Source of the DNA: Marsupella aquatica
Lineage: Eukaryota > Marchantiophyta
Reading direction: 5' to 3'
DNA length: 64,000 nt
Assembly: GCA_973895155.1 (NCBI GenBank)
Contig: OZ316892.1
Location: 30,876,001-30,940,000 of the forward strand
This document shows positions 21,984 through 33,276 of the stretch, piece by piece. The notes below the pieces were generated by a model, which saw only the letters and a list, made by a program, of their open reading frames with translations, was not told the origin of the DNA and made no database searches. Each line of letters opens with the position of its first letter. The first letter of the stretch is position 1. The translations under genes were made by a program, and so were the position numbers.

Positions 21984-23180
21984 TGTAGTTTGCTATGAAG
22001 AACCAAAAACAATTTAAAGGTCTTCAAACTCGGTATTCGTTCCCATAAAGAACAAGATGGGGTTGATTTGATACATAAAAACACAAATGAGAGTTTAAGA
22101 ACTCTCTTTAACACATAGTAATCAGAATTGATTACTTTACTAAGGTATTTTGAAGATCGCTCCCCAGCGGTGAGTGGTTTTCAATGACAACTCAGCATCA
22201 TGTAACCATAAAGTAATGAAAAGGAAATGATTAACAAAACACAAGGAAAAATATCTCAAAGTATGCTAAGGGAGTCTGGAATAGACCAAGGTTACTCCTT
22301 AGACATAAGTCAAAATGAAAAGACTTAAGGTTTCAAATCCATATTGTTTTTCAGATCTAAATTGCTTACTAGAGTACCTTTTAAAATGCCGTCAACATGT
22401 CTTATCCTTTCTTTCTAAGTGGTACTCAGATAAGATCTAAAAGGTAGTTACTTCAACATTTAGATGGTACTAAGCAACATGAAAGAAAATCCATCACTTT
22501 CAAATAAGACTTAAACTCAGTGAGTTAACTCCAAGAACTCAGGAGATTGTAATGAGTCACCCAAAGAGGAATCTGTCATCACAACTCAAAAGATTTACAC
22601 AACTGGAATTTTACTTCCCATGATTTATTCAAAGGATTAAATCACAAGAAGGAGGAAAGTCTTCTCCTGGTGTCAAGCTTGATCTCGAACTCTTAACATT
22701 CATGATCAACTGGCAGAACACCAAGGAAAGGCAAAAATTGCTAAACTTTACCATCATCTACACTAGTGGTAGAGGGGTCTTATAGTAAAAATCTACTGAG
22801 TGAGAGGTCACAGGGTCGAAGAGACATGCCTCTTCATACCCCTCAAAATTTTAAAATGGCGATTCAGTAAGTGAAAAGCCGGAAAAATGGCTAAGTATGA
22901 ACTCGTAACTAGTAAACTATTAACTCGTAATCGGAAACTAGTAACTCTTAAACTAGTAAAAGCTAAGTCGTAACTCGTAATCGCGGTAAAGTAAAGACTT
23001 GATGAATTCAACTATTTTTAACTTCCTAACTATAAGTCAGAAAACTCTGAGATTTTGCCAGGAGGTTTTCCTAGGTACAGACTATACACTAAAGAAGTAT
23101 GACAGCTTCCAAAGCTCTAGAATGCATTTCTAAAAAATCAGATAAGATGTACTACTCTAAAAACTAACTAAAAGACTTCT
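21984..23180 (-). other. Non-coding terminal region of Gypsy-2 with TAACTCG/TAACTAG repeats
   Basis: About 1.2 kb downstream of the accessory ORF on the minus strand. Positions 22908-22990 hold a degenerate run of 7-base units related to ACTCGTA and ACTAGTA. No ORF is supported. Confidence 0.55.
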
Positions 23181-25613
23181 TCAAGCTTGCTGTCGGATGT
23201 CGTCGGGTTCCAGCAACTCCACAAGGGTAACAATTCGGTTCTGAGTAACCTCCATCAGTTCAGCTTGGCGTGGGGATCCTCTGGAGTATGGTAGGCACCT
23301 CAGTTGTCTCTCAGGGTACATCAAAGGCATTCTCTTCATCAAATAACATGAATCAATACGAAGGGCTTCTCTGTATATCCCGATCACATCATAGTTGTTG
23401 CAGGTAGCAGCATATACTTGGGGATAATGGTACAGGAACTCATCACTACTCATCATCCTGGAATAGAAGGGTCGAAGTCTCCATCTGACATCTCTGAAGT
23501 ATCGGTTGAATTCAGCTAGAGTCTGAGAAGTGACATTATTCCAGATCCTCTGTTTCTCAGCCAATGTACTGGTTGAAACAAGGGTAACCTTAGGTCCTTG
23601 TGGTATGTAATCGTGTTGTAGAGTAGTAGACTTCTTGCTCTGCATCAGGAAGGAAACCACAAAATCCAAGGCATAGGCTGCAAAGTTTCCAAAGTATGCC
23701 AGAACTAAGTCTGAATCCTCTACCTCTACATCACCTTGGAGTAGCATCATAGCAAGAATAGGCCGAAAGTATATTGAGTCAATCCAGAACTCATCAAATT
23801 GTGCCATTTCCACTCTAGAAGTACCAAGACACCTAAGATCGAAGATGTAGCTTGCCTCAGTCTTCTTTAGATAGTAGTATCTCCAGAACTCTCTAACCGG
23901 TGGTCTGTTGGCCTGCATTATTTTGCAAGTGGTGGCATACCTGTGTACTTCTGACTCAGGACGTCTAGGGTACCTGCTTTCGATAGTAGCATTCCGAGGT
24001 GTTTGAGTAGATGAAGTGACAATTGCTACTAAGTCTGGATTGGATCTTAAGGCAGTATCAACATCTTCAAATCCCTGCCTTGGGGATGACTCAAGAGAAT
24101 TATCATAAGATCTCTAAGTTTCACCATTTGAGGGTGGATCAGAGTCTTCAGGTAGATCTTTTCTGTCAAAAGGGTGCTCATATTGTGACCGATTGTAGGT
24201 GGGTCCTTCTGTGGGTTCGTAGTTGGAATCAGGGCTGTAAGGTTGCGAACCTGGGCTAGGAGTAGGACTAGCAGTTGGACATTGTTGGATTAAGTTGCGG
24301 ACCACAGATGCCATCTGTCAAGGTTCACACTGTAGTAGTTCTAACAAGTCATCCACAATGGCCACACAGCTGATACTATCTGTTACTGGAATAGGCTCAC
24401 TTGTTTCTAGGGGAGGGGGGTGTACAGTGACAGGAGTACAGATCACAAATTCCATTGGTGCTAGTTCTCTTGGGGGAGAGGTCATTCTGACAGGACTTAG
24501 CTGATCATGAAATGGTGATCCCAAACTAACAGCCTCCATTCTCAAATTATTAACAGCATCATATAGTCCATCATCACTGCAACTGAGGAGAGATGTCAAC
24601 TTATCAATAAGCTGCTGATTCGACTCTGCCTTCAAAGGAGTGGAGGAGTTGGTCCTTAGGTTGACAGTTGCAAGAGCCAGTTCAGCAACGTTGGCTGATT
24701 GCTCAGGAGAATCTCTGTCTTCTCCAGCTCCAGGTTGATCTCTCATATTAACTCTTGGTGAATACACCACGTTATGCAGAGGGTGTCGAACCAGCTCTAA
24801 GTTATGAGCAGGTGTCCTATCTAATTCCATCTCAGCATCCACATTCTGATCATGAGAATCCAGGGGAACAGCATCCACTGGTTCTTCCATACTTAGGTCT
24901 TCTTCAATGCCTAACTCAATCAGGAGCAGCCCTCTTTCCGTTTTCTCCTCTGGATATAAACAATCATAAGCATGATAGAGTTGAGACAAATAAATCTGCA
25001 GACGAGTGGGTCTACCTGCCTTCATGGTCCTCACCTGATCCTTCATCACATTGAAAATTAGTAGGGCCCAATTCACCTAGACAGATCCACTGTGTGCGGC
25101 TACAATTGTATTCACCAAAGCCACTGGACAGATGGTTGGCTTCTTCGGGTGTAGAATGGGTACTAGAAATTCCAGAAGCACTCTCAAATCTGGATAAATA
25201 CACTGTGTTAAATTCCAGCCATTGGTGAGATTGCGAGTCCCAGAGAAGTAAGGTGTAGATAAATCTTTCTTCTTCGAATACAATCCTTCTCCTTCTGAAG
25301 GGCAGCGGAAGGCATAAGCAATTTGTTCCACAGTCCATAAGCTGGGTCGAGCTCGAATAGTCTGTCGAAATTCAGGAGCAAGCACTGACCCCTTTACAAA
25401 ATCCTGCAAATATGTGTCGAGCTCTACTTCCCAAGGAACGGCAAGTAGATGCTGCAAACCTAGCTGCTGTAAGGAAGTCCGTAAATTTGCATAGCTATTG
25501 GGTGCTGGTGGAATTTGGGCGACTATGCTCTTAGGAATTGCCAGAGTGTCAACTCGGTACTGTTCATCAATGCCGAGGTTTGCCATAGCTCTCATCCGAT
25601 ATGTTGAGTGCAC
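23181..25613 (-). pseudogene. Accessory protein of Gypsy-2, family C (three stops)
   Basis: A single 811-codon frame after integrase, interrupted only by TAG 25077, TGA 24318 and TAG 24114; 25613 itself is GTG and the first ATG is about 25595. The N-terminal ~220 residues contain WTVEQIAYAFRCPSEGE, NGWNLTQCIYPDLR and NWALLIFNVMKDQ. They align by pattern with the domains of the two LTR-encoded families (LTEHRLMQIFCLP.. NWAQFFYRRF and LTPKVIAEVFGLP). A long acidic/Pro/Ser linker follows. The C-terminal ~245 residues, a separate Tyr/Arg-rich helical domain (EFWRYYYLKK.. RYFRDVRWRLRPFY), have no counterpart in the other two. No signal peptide or membrane segment is visible, so it does not look like an envelope protein despite its position. 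Function unknown. Confidence 0.75.
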
Positions 25614-25785
25614 TAAGGAGTGGGGAAGCTGGTAGAATCAACAGAGGTGGCAGGAATTAAGTTAGGAGTGAGCGCTCGAAGTCTAATTTGCCTTTTCTTC
25701 AATTCGCGTTCGCCATCCCGTTGCTAAGTCCCGTTGGAAGTAGCCGTAAGACGTCGCGATCATCGGTCGCCAACTCATAAAGCCC

Positions 25786-25895
25786 TAACTAGTAAGTCGT
25801 AACTAGTATACTCGTAACTAGTATACTGTCGCAACCCCATAACTCGTAACTCGTAACTCGTAACTCGTAACTAGTAACTCGTAACTAGTAACTGG
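25786..25895 (-). repeat. Heptamer tandem array (TAACTCG / TAACTAG)
   Basis: Four perfect TAACTCG units in a row, flanked by TAACTAG and diverged units. The duplicate copy at 48359-48461 has three perfect units; this single-unit loss is the only indel found between the two copies. Confidence 0.8.
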
Positions 25896-26047
25896 AGTTT
25901 ACTCGTAAACTTACTTTAAACTTGGGAACCGTAACTTGTAGACAGAATGCTATCTCCGTTTTGTTATCAACAATTAGAGGTTAAACCCCATAAAAAATTT
26001 AAAAATTTTCAGTTTCTTCATGATTTTGGAAATACCCACTACTTACA

Positions 26048-26060
26048 TAGCCCTCTCCTC
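26048..26060 (-). promoter_or_regulatory. Gypsy-2 polypurine tract candidate
   Basis: Minus strand GAGGAGAGGGCTA lies 16 bases after the integrase stop codon and directly before TGTAAGTAG. The three non-purine-run bases at its end make the assignment uncertain. Confidence 0.45.
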
Positions 26061-26076
26061 AAACGGCGCCGTGCCC

Positions 26077-29000
26077 TCACAAGCCTTTGGAATGCGGTAA
26101 ATAATATTTCTTCACCCTGAAACCATTAATGCGTGTTGCTAGGGGTTCTCCATCCAAGGTTTCCAAAGATAAGGATCCATTTGGCCATATAGTAACAACT
26201 TTGTAAGGGCCGATCCAGTGAGTGTGCAGCTTCCCAGGGAAAAACATATACCTAGAGTCATACACAAGAGCCAAATCTCCTGGCTGTAGTGTCGGTATTT
26301 TTAACTTCTTATCATAGGACATCTTTCGTTTATCCTGCTGTTGAATGGTATGTTGTAAAGCTAGAAGTCTATGTTCTTCTAATTCATCCAGAATTTCCAA
26401 CCTAGTGTGGAAACTATCAAGTTCAGGAACCCTCTCAGAGATCAGAATCCGTTCAGTAGGTAGTTCAAATTCAATGGGGGTAACACTATGCATACCAAAA
26501 GTTAAGTAGAATGGGGTTCGCAAGGTAGTAATCTTTTCTGCGGTTCTGTAAGCCCATAAAGCAGAGTGGAGTTTGATGTCCCAATCCGTTTTATGTGCTT
26601 CCACCATTTTATTCAATATTTTTCCCATTAACCCATTAGCTCTTTCAGTCAATCCGTTAGCTCGGGGGTTATAAGGGGTGGTCTTTCGATGCTTACTCAA
26701 ATATTTCTCCGTAATGAACTCAATTGTCTCATTAAGGAAGTGCAGGCCTCGATCACTTACCAATTCCAAGGGGCAGCCATACCTGGTAATAATGTTTTCA
26801 AATAAGAAATTGGCGGCTGTGGCAGCGTCATTCTTCCTAGTATGCTTAGCCTCCACCCATTTGGTGAGGTAGTCTGTAGCAAGAATGATATATCTGCTTC
26901 TACTTCGTCTAGCAGCAGGGGAAATGGGGCCAATAAAGTCTATTCCCCATTTTTCAAACGGAGATAGAGGCAAAATGGGAGTTAGAGGCCATTTTGATGT
27001 TGCAGTAGGCTTCCCTATTTGCTAACAAGGGTCACAGCTTTGAATGTAGTTATAAGTGTCCTTGTGCATGGTAGGCCACCAAAATCCAGCATCCTTAATT
27101 TTCTTAACCGTTGTATTAACGGCATAGTGTCCACCTGAAGCTTCAGTGTGTAAGGCTGAGATGACCTTTGGAACTTCTTGAGCTTCCAAGCAACGGTGAA
27201 GCCTCTGATTTGGCAATAATTTAAATAAAACACCCCTCACAATAGTATACAGTCCGACTTTGTATAGGAAAACAGCTTTTTCTTCTGCATTCAAGCCTGG
27301 TGGATAAAGTCCATGAGTGAGCATCTGAACAATGTCAAAGTACCGTGAGTCTTCTCCCTCCAAATGCCATAGCTGCTCGTCTGGAAATTGATCAGACAAA
27401 GGTTCAACACTAGGATCTCCAGGAAGTCGGGATAGGAAGTCTGCATTCTCATGGTGTTTCCCGGCTCGAACCTGTACCTCATAATCATATTCTTGTAAAA
27501 GAAGGACCCACCTAGCAATGCGCCCACTTAAATCTGCCTGATTCACTAGGTATTTCAAAGAAGAATGATCCGTGTGAAAAATGGTTTTATAACCCAAAAG
27601 ATAGTGCCGGAACTTTTTACAAGAGAAAATGACTGCTAAGGCCTCCCTCTCTGTGACCGTATAATTTTTTTCAGCATTATTCATTTGCCTACTGGCGTAA
27701 TATATAGGGTGATCTTTCTTCTCATCATCCAGTTGACTTAAGGTAGCTCCCACACAAAAAGCTGAAGCATCAATATATACATGAAAAGGTTTCTGCCAAT
27801 CCGGCGGTTGTAGAATGGGCGCAAGAGTTAGCTTGTTTTTTAAAACCTCAAAGGCTGTTTGCCTGTCTGCAGTCCACACATATTCCGTGTCCTTCTTGAG
27901 GAGCTTAGTTAAGGGCATGGCAAGGTCAGCATACTTCCGGATAAATCGTCTATAATACCCCACATAGCCTAGGAAGCCTCGCAACTCCTTCAAATTTCCA
28001 GGGGGGTGTAATGCCAGAATAATCCGAACTTTCTCCGCATCCACTTCGATTCCTCTTTGTGAGATAACATGTCCTAGCAGAATACCTTCCTTCATACCGA
28101 TGAAACATTTCTCAGGATGTAAGCATAATTGCGACTCCCGGCATCTTTGAAACGTCAGTTGCAAATGGTTAAGGTGTCTCAAGGCCGCTCCATATACACA
28201 AAAGTCATCAATGAAAATCTCTAAAAATTTTCTGAGGAAATCCTGAAAGATGATCATCATGATTCTTTGAAATGTACCAGGGGCATTGCACAGACCAAAG
28301 GGCATAACACGAAAAGCATAGGTACCCCAATCCGTGGTAAAGGTAGTCTTGTCACGATCTTCCTCTCTGATTGACACCTGGTTATAGCCAGAGTATCCAT
28401 CCAAGAAACTATATAATTCATGAGAAGCAACTAAATCAAGGACTAAATCTATAAAAGGTAGAGGGTAATGATCTTTTCTGGTGGCTGCATTAAGTTTCCG
28501 AAAATCTTGACACACCCTTATCTTAGGCTTCCCATCCGGTCCAGGTTTCTTAGGAACAATGACGATAGGTGAGACCCAATCACTACTAAGCACAGGATAA
28601 ATAAATCCCGCTTCTGTTAATTTGTCCAGCTCTTCTTTAACCAACATAGAGTATTTAGGATTTAGGCGGTATTGCCTCTGTCTTACTGGTACAGCTCCTT
28701 CTATCAAGTCAATTCGGTGTTCACCCAGATGGGGTGGTATTCCTTTAAGATCCTTGTGACTCCACGCAAAAACATCCTTGTATTGAGTCAACAGGTCAAC
28801 ATACTTCTCTCTTAACTCACCTGTAATATGGTTACTAATGTTTAGAAACTTCCCTGGCTCTATTTCAATCTTCTGACATTTTCGAGGATCTACAATACCG
28901 TCGGTGTTGTCTGAAAATTCAGCCTCCCAGGGTGGCTCTTTGTCATTTTCAGGGTTATCTTCTCTGATAGATTCCCCTTCAATGGCCTCGCGTCAGGAAG

Positions 29001-29444
29001 TGTTATTAGTATCTTCCTCTTTGATTGGGTCCTCTTCTGTCTCAAAAATATCCAAATAACCTACTTCTAAGGAATTAAAATCACGAGCTCTAATAATAAA
29101 AGTAGAGTCTGAAAAATCAGAAGTATAGCCATCGTCAGATTGAGTTTCTCCCAAATGAGGTTCATCTGTCCAACTTATAGTGACTCTTGGTTTTCCAAAG
29201 GACATCCGACGATGTTCCCAATCAACCTTGACTTTGGCTTTATACAACCAGGGTCTTCCTAAGAGTAAAGGAAAAGTAGAAGACACTTCCGGTCGAAGGA
29301 CCACAAAATCTAAAAGAAATGTTAGACCTCCAATAATAGTAGCAACACCAATAAGTTTCCCTACTGGTACAACTCTTGACTGGTCAGCCATTCTTAGGAT
29401 TTGTAAGGTCTTTTCAAATGTAGTCAATCCAAGATTGAAAGCGG
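26077..29444 (-). pseudogene. Gypsy-2 protease C-part, reverse transcriptase, RNase H and integrase
   Basis: One continuous frame with just two premature stops, TGA 28993 and TAG 27022. Protease partner block LLGRPWLYKAKVKVDW near 29250. RT from about 28750: WVSPIVIVPKKPGPDGKPKIRVCQDFRKLN, then FMPFGLCNAPGTFQ-type motif and FIDD (about 28200-28215). RNase H carries FHVYIDASAF, REALAVIFSCKKFRHYL and FHTDHSSLKYL. Integrase has the HHCC zinc finger (ending CDPC at 27025), catalytic Asp in GIDFIGP (about 26935), Asp in VSDRG (about 26755) and Glu in NGLTERANG (about 26640). The C-terminus GPYKVV..PNGSLSLETL is typical of plant gypsy. All catalytic residues are present. The protease is cut from gag by the solo LTR at 29445. 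Confidence 0.9.
29440..29444 (+). repeat. Target-site duplication AGCGG of the solo Gypsy-1-family LTR
   Basis: AGCGG at 29440-29444 and again at 33277-33281 exactly brackets the TG..CA unit inside the Gypsy-2 protease gene. Confidence 0.9.
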
Positions 29445-32400
29445 TGTGACACGGGTAACGTGTCACTTGACCGAACCCAGGTCGTAGATTAGGACTTATA
29501 CGGTCATTAGGACCGTAGCCATGGCGTAGAATAGCACGTATAGCCGTCAAGTTGCCATTATGATTAGATTAGGAGTAGGTTAAGATAACCGAATAATTAC
29601 GAGTTCAGGAAAGGGATTATTACGCACGACCGAGGTACGATGGCGGCAGCAAAGTAAAAATCAGTTAGAAGAATCACGCTTGGACCGAGGCGCCGACTTC
29701 AGCTCGTTATCAATGACCAAACGGCCTGACCTTCTCACGCTCGGGCTCGTCCTGGCACCCCCATAAGAGAGGAGCCGATGGCACTACGGGCCATTCGCTC
29801 ATGTTTACCTTTTTGGAATTCACGGACGCTGCCATCCGCTCGCCTTTTTGATTGAATCCAGTCAACCTTTACGAGGAAATTATCAAGGGAGAAGAGCGGA
29901 ATGTGGCAAGATTTAGTCAGGACGAGCGAGGCCTCCGCAAAAAAGGACCAGCCAAGTGGGAACGCGGACGCAACGAACCGGACTACGAGGTTAGTATGAC
30001 CCTCACAGCCTTGGGATTTTGGACCTTGTTTGGCGAGGTAGGTGCTAAGTTCTCCGAGACTTACTGGTACTCTTGCCCCGAGAAAGCCGCTTACGAACGA
30101 AGGTACACAAAGCTGGTAACCAAGGTAGCACTGGTTAATTGCGAAAGGACAGCCATCACCAGGGATTCTAGCTACAACGAGCTGCGAGACTACATCACCG
30201 AACTATATCTCAGCGAGGAAGGGCTTAGATCGGGAGCAGAGGCGATTCTTGAGGTTCCAGCTAAGTTCTTTAAGCTGAAGGACAACCAGCGGCTTACTCA
30301 AGCGGAGTTCGACAAGATTTCGGGGTACCTAGACCAGCAGATCGCAGCCAAAAAGCGCCAAGAAGACATCAGCAGACAACGGGAAGCGGCGCGTAATCTC
30401 ACGTTCCTCGGGGAAAGCTCCAACGCCTTCAACTGGGATATGGCTACCCCAGTGCCTCAACCAATGACCACCGGAGTACCACCGAACCAGTCCCAAGTCC
30501 GTCCAGTAATCAACACGGAGTGTTCTTTGGGTTCCGAGCGAGCTAGTCCGCAACTCGAACAGCGTCCTCGTAAGCGGTCAAGGACTATGACGGCCCCCGA
30601 ATCAACACGGACCGACGCCGCGCCTGCACCTGCCCCGAAAAACCCCCCGACCAACCAGACCCGACGGCCCTCGGATAACCCGAAGTCCAACTTATTACAG
30701 GTAATCCGCGTCCCCAAGGTAGTCTGGATCGCGATCAAGAAACTTGAACATGCGGACTATCTCAAGGAGCATCAGTTGGAGCGGTTCGCCCACTTACTAT
30801 GGAGGCCGTGCGCCGCCGGGCCGAAGGAGATTTGTGAGTTCATCTCCAATTTTGACACTGATGCGTCGACCACCAAGGTTTCGGGGCAGACCTTATCACT
30901 CACGGAGCATCGGTTAACGCAAATTTTCTGCCTACCAACCGGGCCGGTGCCGGTGGAAATCTGAATTCGGGATAAGGAGTATACGCCGCGGTACTTCAAA
31001 CCCGAGGGTAAGACGGACAACGGATACAAGCAGGGGGCGTGCACCAACTTAACCTGTATGGAGCGGCTTAACTTCATACGGACTACCCTATACATGATTG
31101 AGCCACGATCCGAGATTTCCCTATGCACGATCGTGCAGGTGGAATAGTACAAACGACGAAACTGGGCCCAATTCTTCTACCGAAGATTCTCGGGGGAGCT
31201 GAAGCGGGCTCAGGGTGGTATGGCTATTGGAGGGAAGACTTACTTGGGAAGTCATATCGCCATTATCCTCGCCTGGTACAAGGCACGGCGGGAGGCCAGA
31301 GGAAAGAATACGGCCACCTCAGCCCCGGGTAATGTCACCCCCGCCCCAGAGGAGGCAACCCCGACTACGCGGACTACCGTCCCTCGGACAAACCCCGAGC
31401 CGGAAGCCCCGACTAATACTCCGCAACCGCCCCCTGTGGAAATTCCACCGCCTCCTTCCGTTGAGCTTCCGCTACCTGTAGTACAACCACCCCCAATCCC
31501 TCCACCACCTGAAGAAACCTTCCCCTCCCCAGCGCTGACTACGGAGGAGCTCATTGCCCCTGCCGAGGAACCACCGGTACCCGAGAGGATGGAGGACTAC
31601 CAAGTAGCCCCGGGGACCATGGCCTACAACCTGGTCTAGAAGTTTAGCCAGACTATGTCTGGGGAGCTGGCGACATACATCGGACAACAAGTCTCGGCAT
31701 ACTTTCAGCCAGCCTTCTTCATGTTAGAGCACCAACCACGGATCGTCAGCCGCTTGGAAGAAGAACTCATGGCGAAGGGGAATGAGATCGGGCGTCTCCA
31801 GATGCTGGTAGAGCATCTCGAGGAGGAGGCAACGACCCGCCGCAAGGATTTAGTCCGCACTGTCGAACAGAGGGACGGACTAACCCAGGAGTTAAGCGGA
31901 GCGCAGGCCGAACTCAAGAAGCTGGACGACACCGTGCTTCAATTATGCTCAGAATCTTCGGCTCGGGTTACCAGCTTGACCGACCTCAACAAACAATTCC
32001 TGCAGGCAGCACAGCAGGTGGCTCGTCTCTCCGCTGAACGAGATAAATTGCTAGCGCAGGACCAGGTCCATCGCGACGCCATCGACCAGCTCAACTTGGA
32101 GGTGGCGCGGCTCCAGACTGAAGCCGATGAAGCTGCAAACGAGGCGGAGGAAGCATTACGGGACAACAAGGCTTTGCAGGACCGCATCACCCTGCTCGTC
32201 CTCCAGCGGGGAAAACCTGGGCCCACCTCTGATCAAGGCGGCTCGAGGTCTCGCCTCGACAAGGGGACCAGCCCTGGTCCAACCACTGCACACACGTAAG
32301 GGGTGGTTAGCGAAGGGTAGAAGCAGGCGCCGCATGAGGCGGTTAAGTCAGCGGCATCTTTTGGTTAGGCGTAACGACAGAATGACTGTCATTAGGCGCC

Positions 32401-33276
32401 GATTAGCGGCAGTAGGAAGAATTAGGGCCGGTCAGTTAGGATCAGCCAACGTAGGATGGAGTCCATCAACGGACTAGAGTTTGTCAGTAGGCTTGGCCGC
32501 TGCCATTCCGGTTGGCACACTCGTAGTCGACGGTCAACCGGTCAGTGCAGCGCGACCAGTAGTCAGCAGATAGTTAGTCAGTAGGTAGTACCCCGGAAGG
32601 TAGTATCCTCCGGTTCTCTTCCGCTATGGTAGTATTTAGGCTTCCCCTTCCGCGATGGGAAGGGGGGAGAAGGCTTAGTTATCTCGGTAGAAGAAAGGCG
32701 AGGCACGGGGAGTCCCGGCCTGAGTAGGGTCAGAGCGCACCAAGGAGTGAGAGCCAGAGTCGAGCTTGCTGGGCAAGTGCGAGGCAGGGCCTCGTAGAGA
32801 CTGGGCATCGACTGCCGTTGGGCCTGCTGACCCCCTTTGAAGTCGAGTCAACCATGTAAACTGATGCTTCGCTGAGTAAATGTAGTCTTTTCCCCCTAAT
32901 GTTTTTGAGAGTAACTGGTGTTGTGTGTATGCTTTGTCTGGGCAAAGGCGCCATTTTAAGGGACGTACCGGGTGCGGACTAATGGTAGGGATTGCCACTC
33001 ATTGCATGTCACAAGGTCCTGTCACGTCGATGGCTTGGAAAGCCCCAAGTCGGGAGTTAGTCCGCGTCACTAACTGAGGGAATATTCCAGCGGTGGAAAA
33101 TAAATATACCTATGTCAAGTACGAATTATGCGAGTGTTATACCAGTAAGTATATCGGCTTAGCCCGACTTAGGGCTATTGAAGGTCACTACACACCTCCT
33201 TGCCCGAACCCTCACCCCTACTGGTGGTCGAGGTCGCACCCAACCCGGATTTAAGGCCCAGGTTAGGGGTGCGACA
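29445..33276 (+). mobile_element. Solo LTR (3,832 bp) of the Gypsy-1 family inside Gypsy-2
   Basis: Nearly identical along its length to the Gypsy-1 5' LTR (14542-18381), including terminal bases, terminal hairpin, accessory ORF and TATA-like element. No PBS, gag or pol follows it and a perfect 5-bp duplication surrounds it, so it arose by recombination between the two LTRs of a full element. The insertion splits the Gypsy-2 protease right after VNIMTEET. Confidence 0.9.
29852..32299 (+). pseudogene. LTR-encoded accessory protein, family B, in the solo LTR (copy A)
   Basis: Same protein as at 14898-17397. The shared TGA lies directly before 29852. The frame runs without shifts to TAA 32297-32299 but has TGA 30962, TAG 31145 and TAG 31637. 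It lacks the one-base insertion of the Gypsy-1 copy and so shows the native C-terminus: coiled coil continuing through LEVARLQTEADEAANEAEE and ending in a Pro/Ser tail. TAG 31145 is CAG in the duplicate (53711), so that stop arose after the duplication or is allelic. Confidence 0.8.

Larger units (their letters stand above)
21984..26047 (-). repeat. Candidate 3' LTR of Gypsy-2 (about 4.06 kb) with an internal ORF
   Basis: On the minus strand a purine-rich GAGGAGAGGG is followed by TGTAAGTAG, and the far end is ..AACTACA at the junction with Gypsy-1 RT, giving TG..CA ends. Contents repeat the Gypsy-1 LTR plan: about 0.45 kb leader, a long accessory ORF, and about 1.2 kb non-coding. No second copy is in the window, so LTR status is inference. 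The alternative is an accessory ORF in the internal region after integrase (the env position) plus a shorter LTR. Confidence 0.4.
25614..26076 (-). other. Spacer between Gypsy-2 integrase and accessory ORF
   Basis: About 460 bases with a heptamer array (25786-25895) and an AT-rich stretch (25985-26015), then the purine tract next to integrase. No ORF is supported. Confidence 0.6.

Noticed and set aside
23181-25613. Envelope protein in the env position of Gypsy-2
   Set aside because: No signal peptide, transmembrane segment or Cys-rich ectodomain; the N-terminal domain matches the LTR-encoded accessory proteins.
25786-25895. Array of short repeats as a CRISPR or telomere-like array
   Set aside because: Units are 7 bases with no spacers, in a plant retrotransposon; not the plant telomere repeat TTTAGGG.
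33175-33276. Extension of the Gypsy-2 gag frame past 33277
   Set aside because: Those codons are the end of the inserted solo LTR, not protein.
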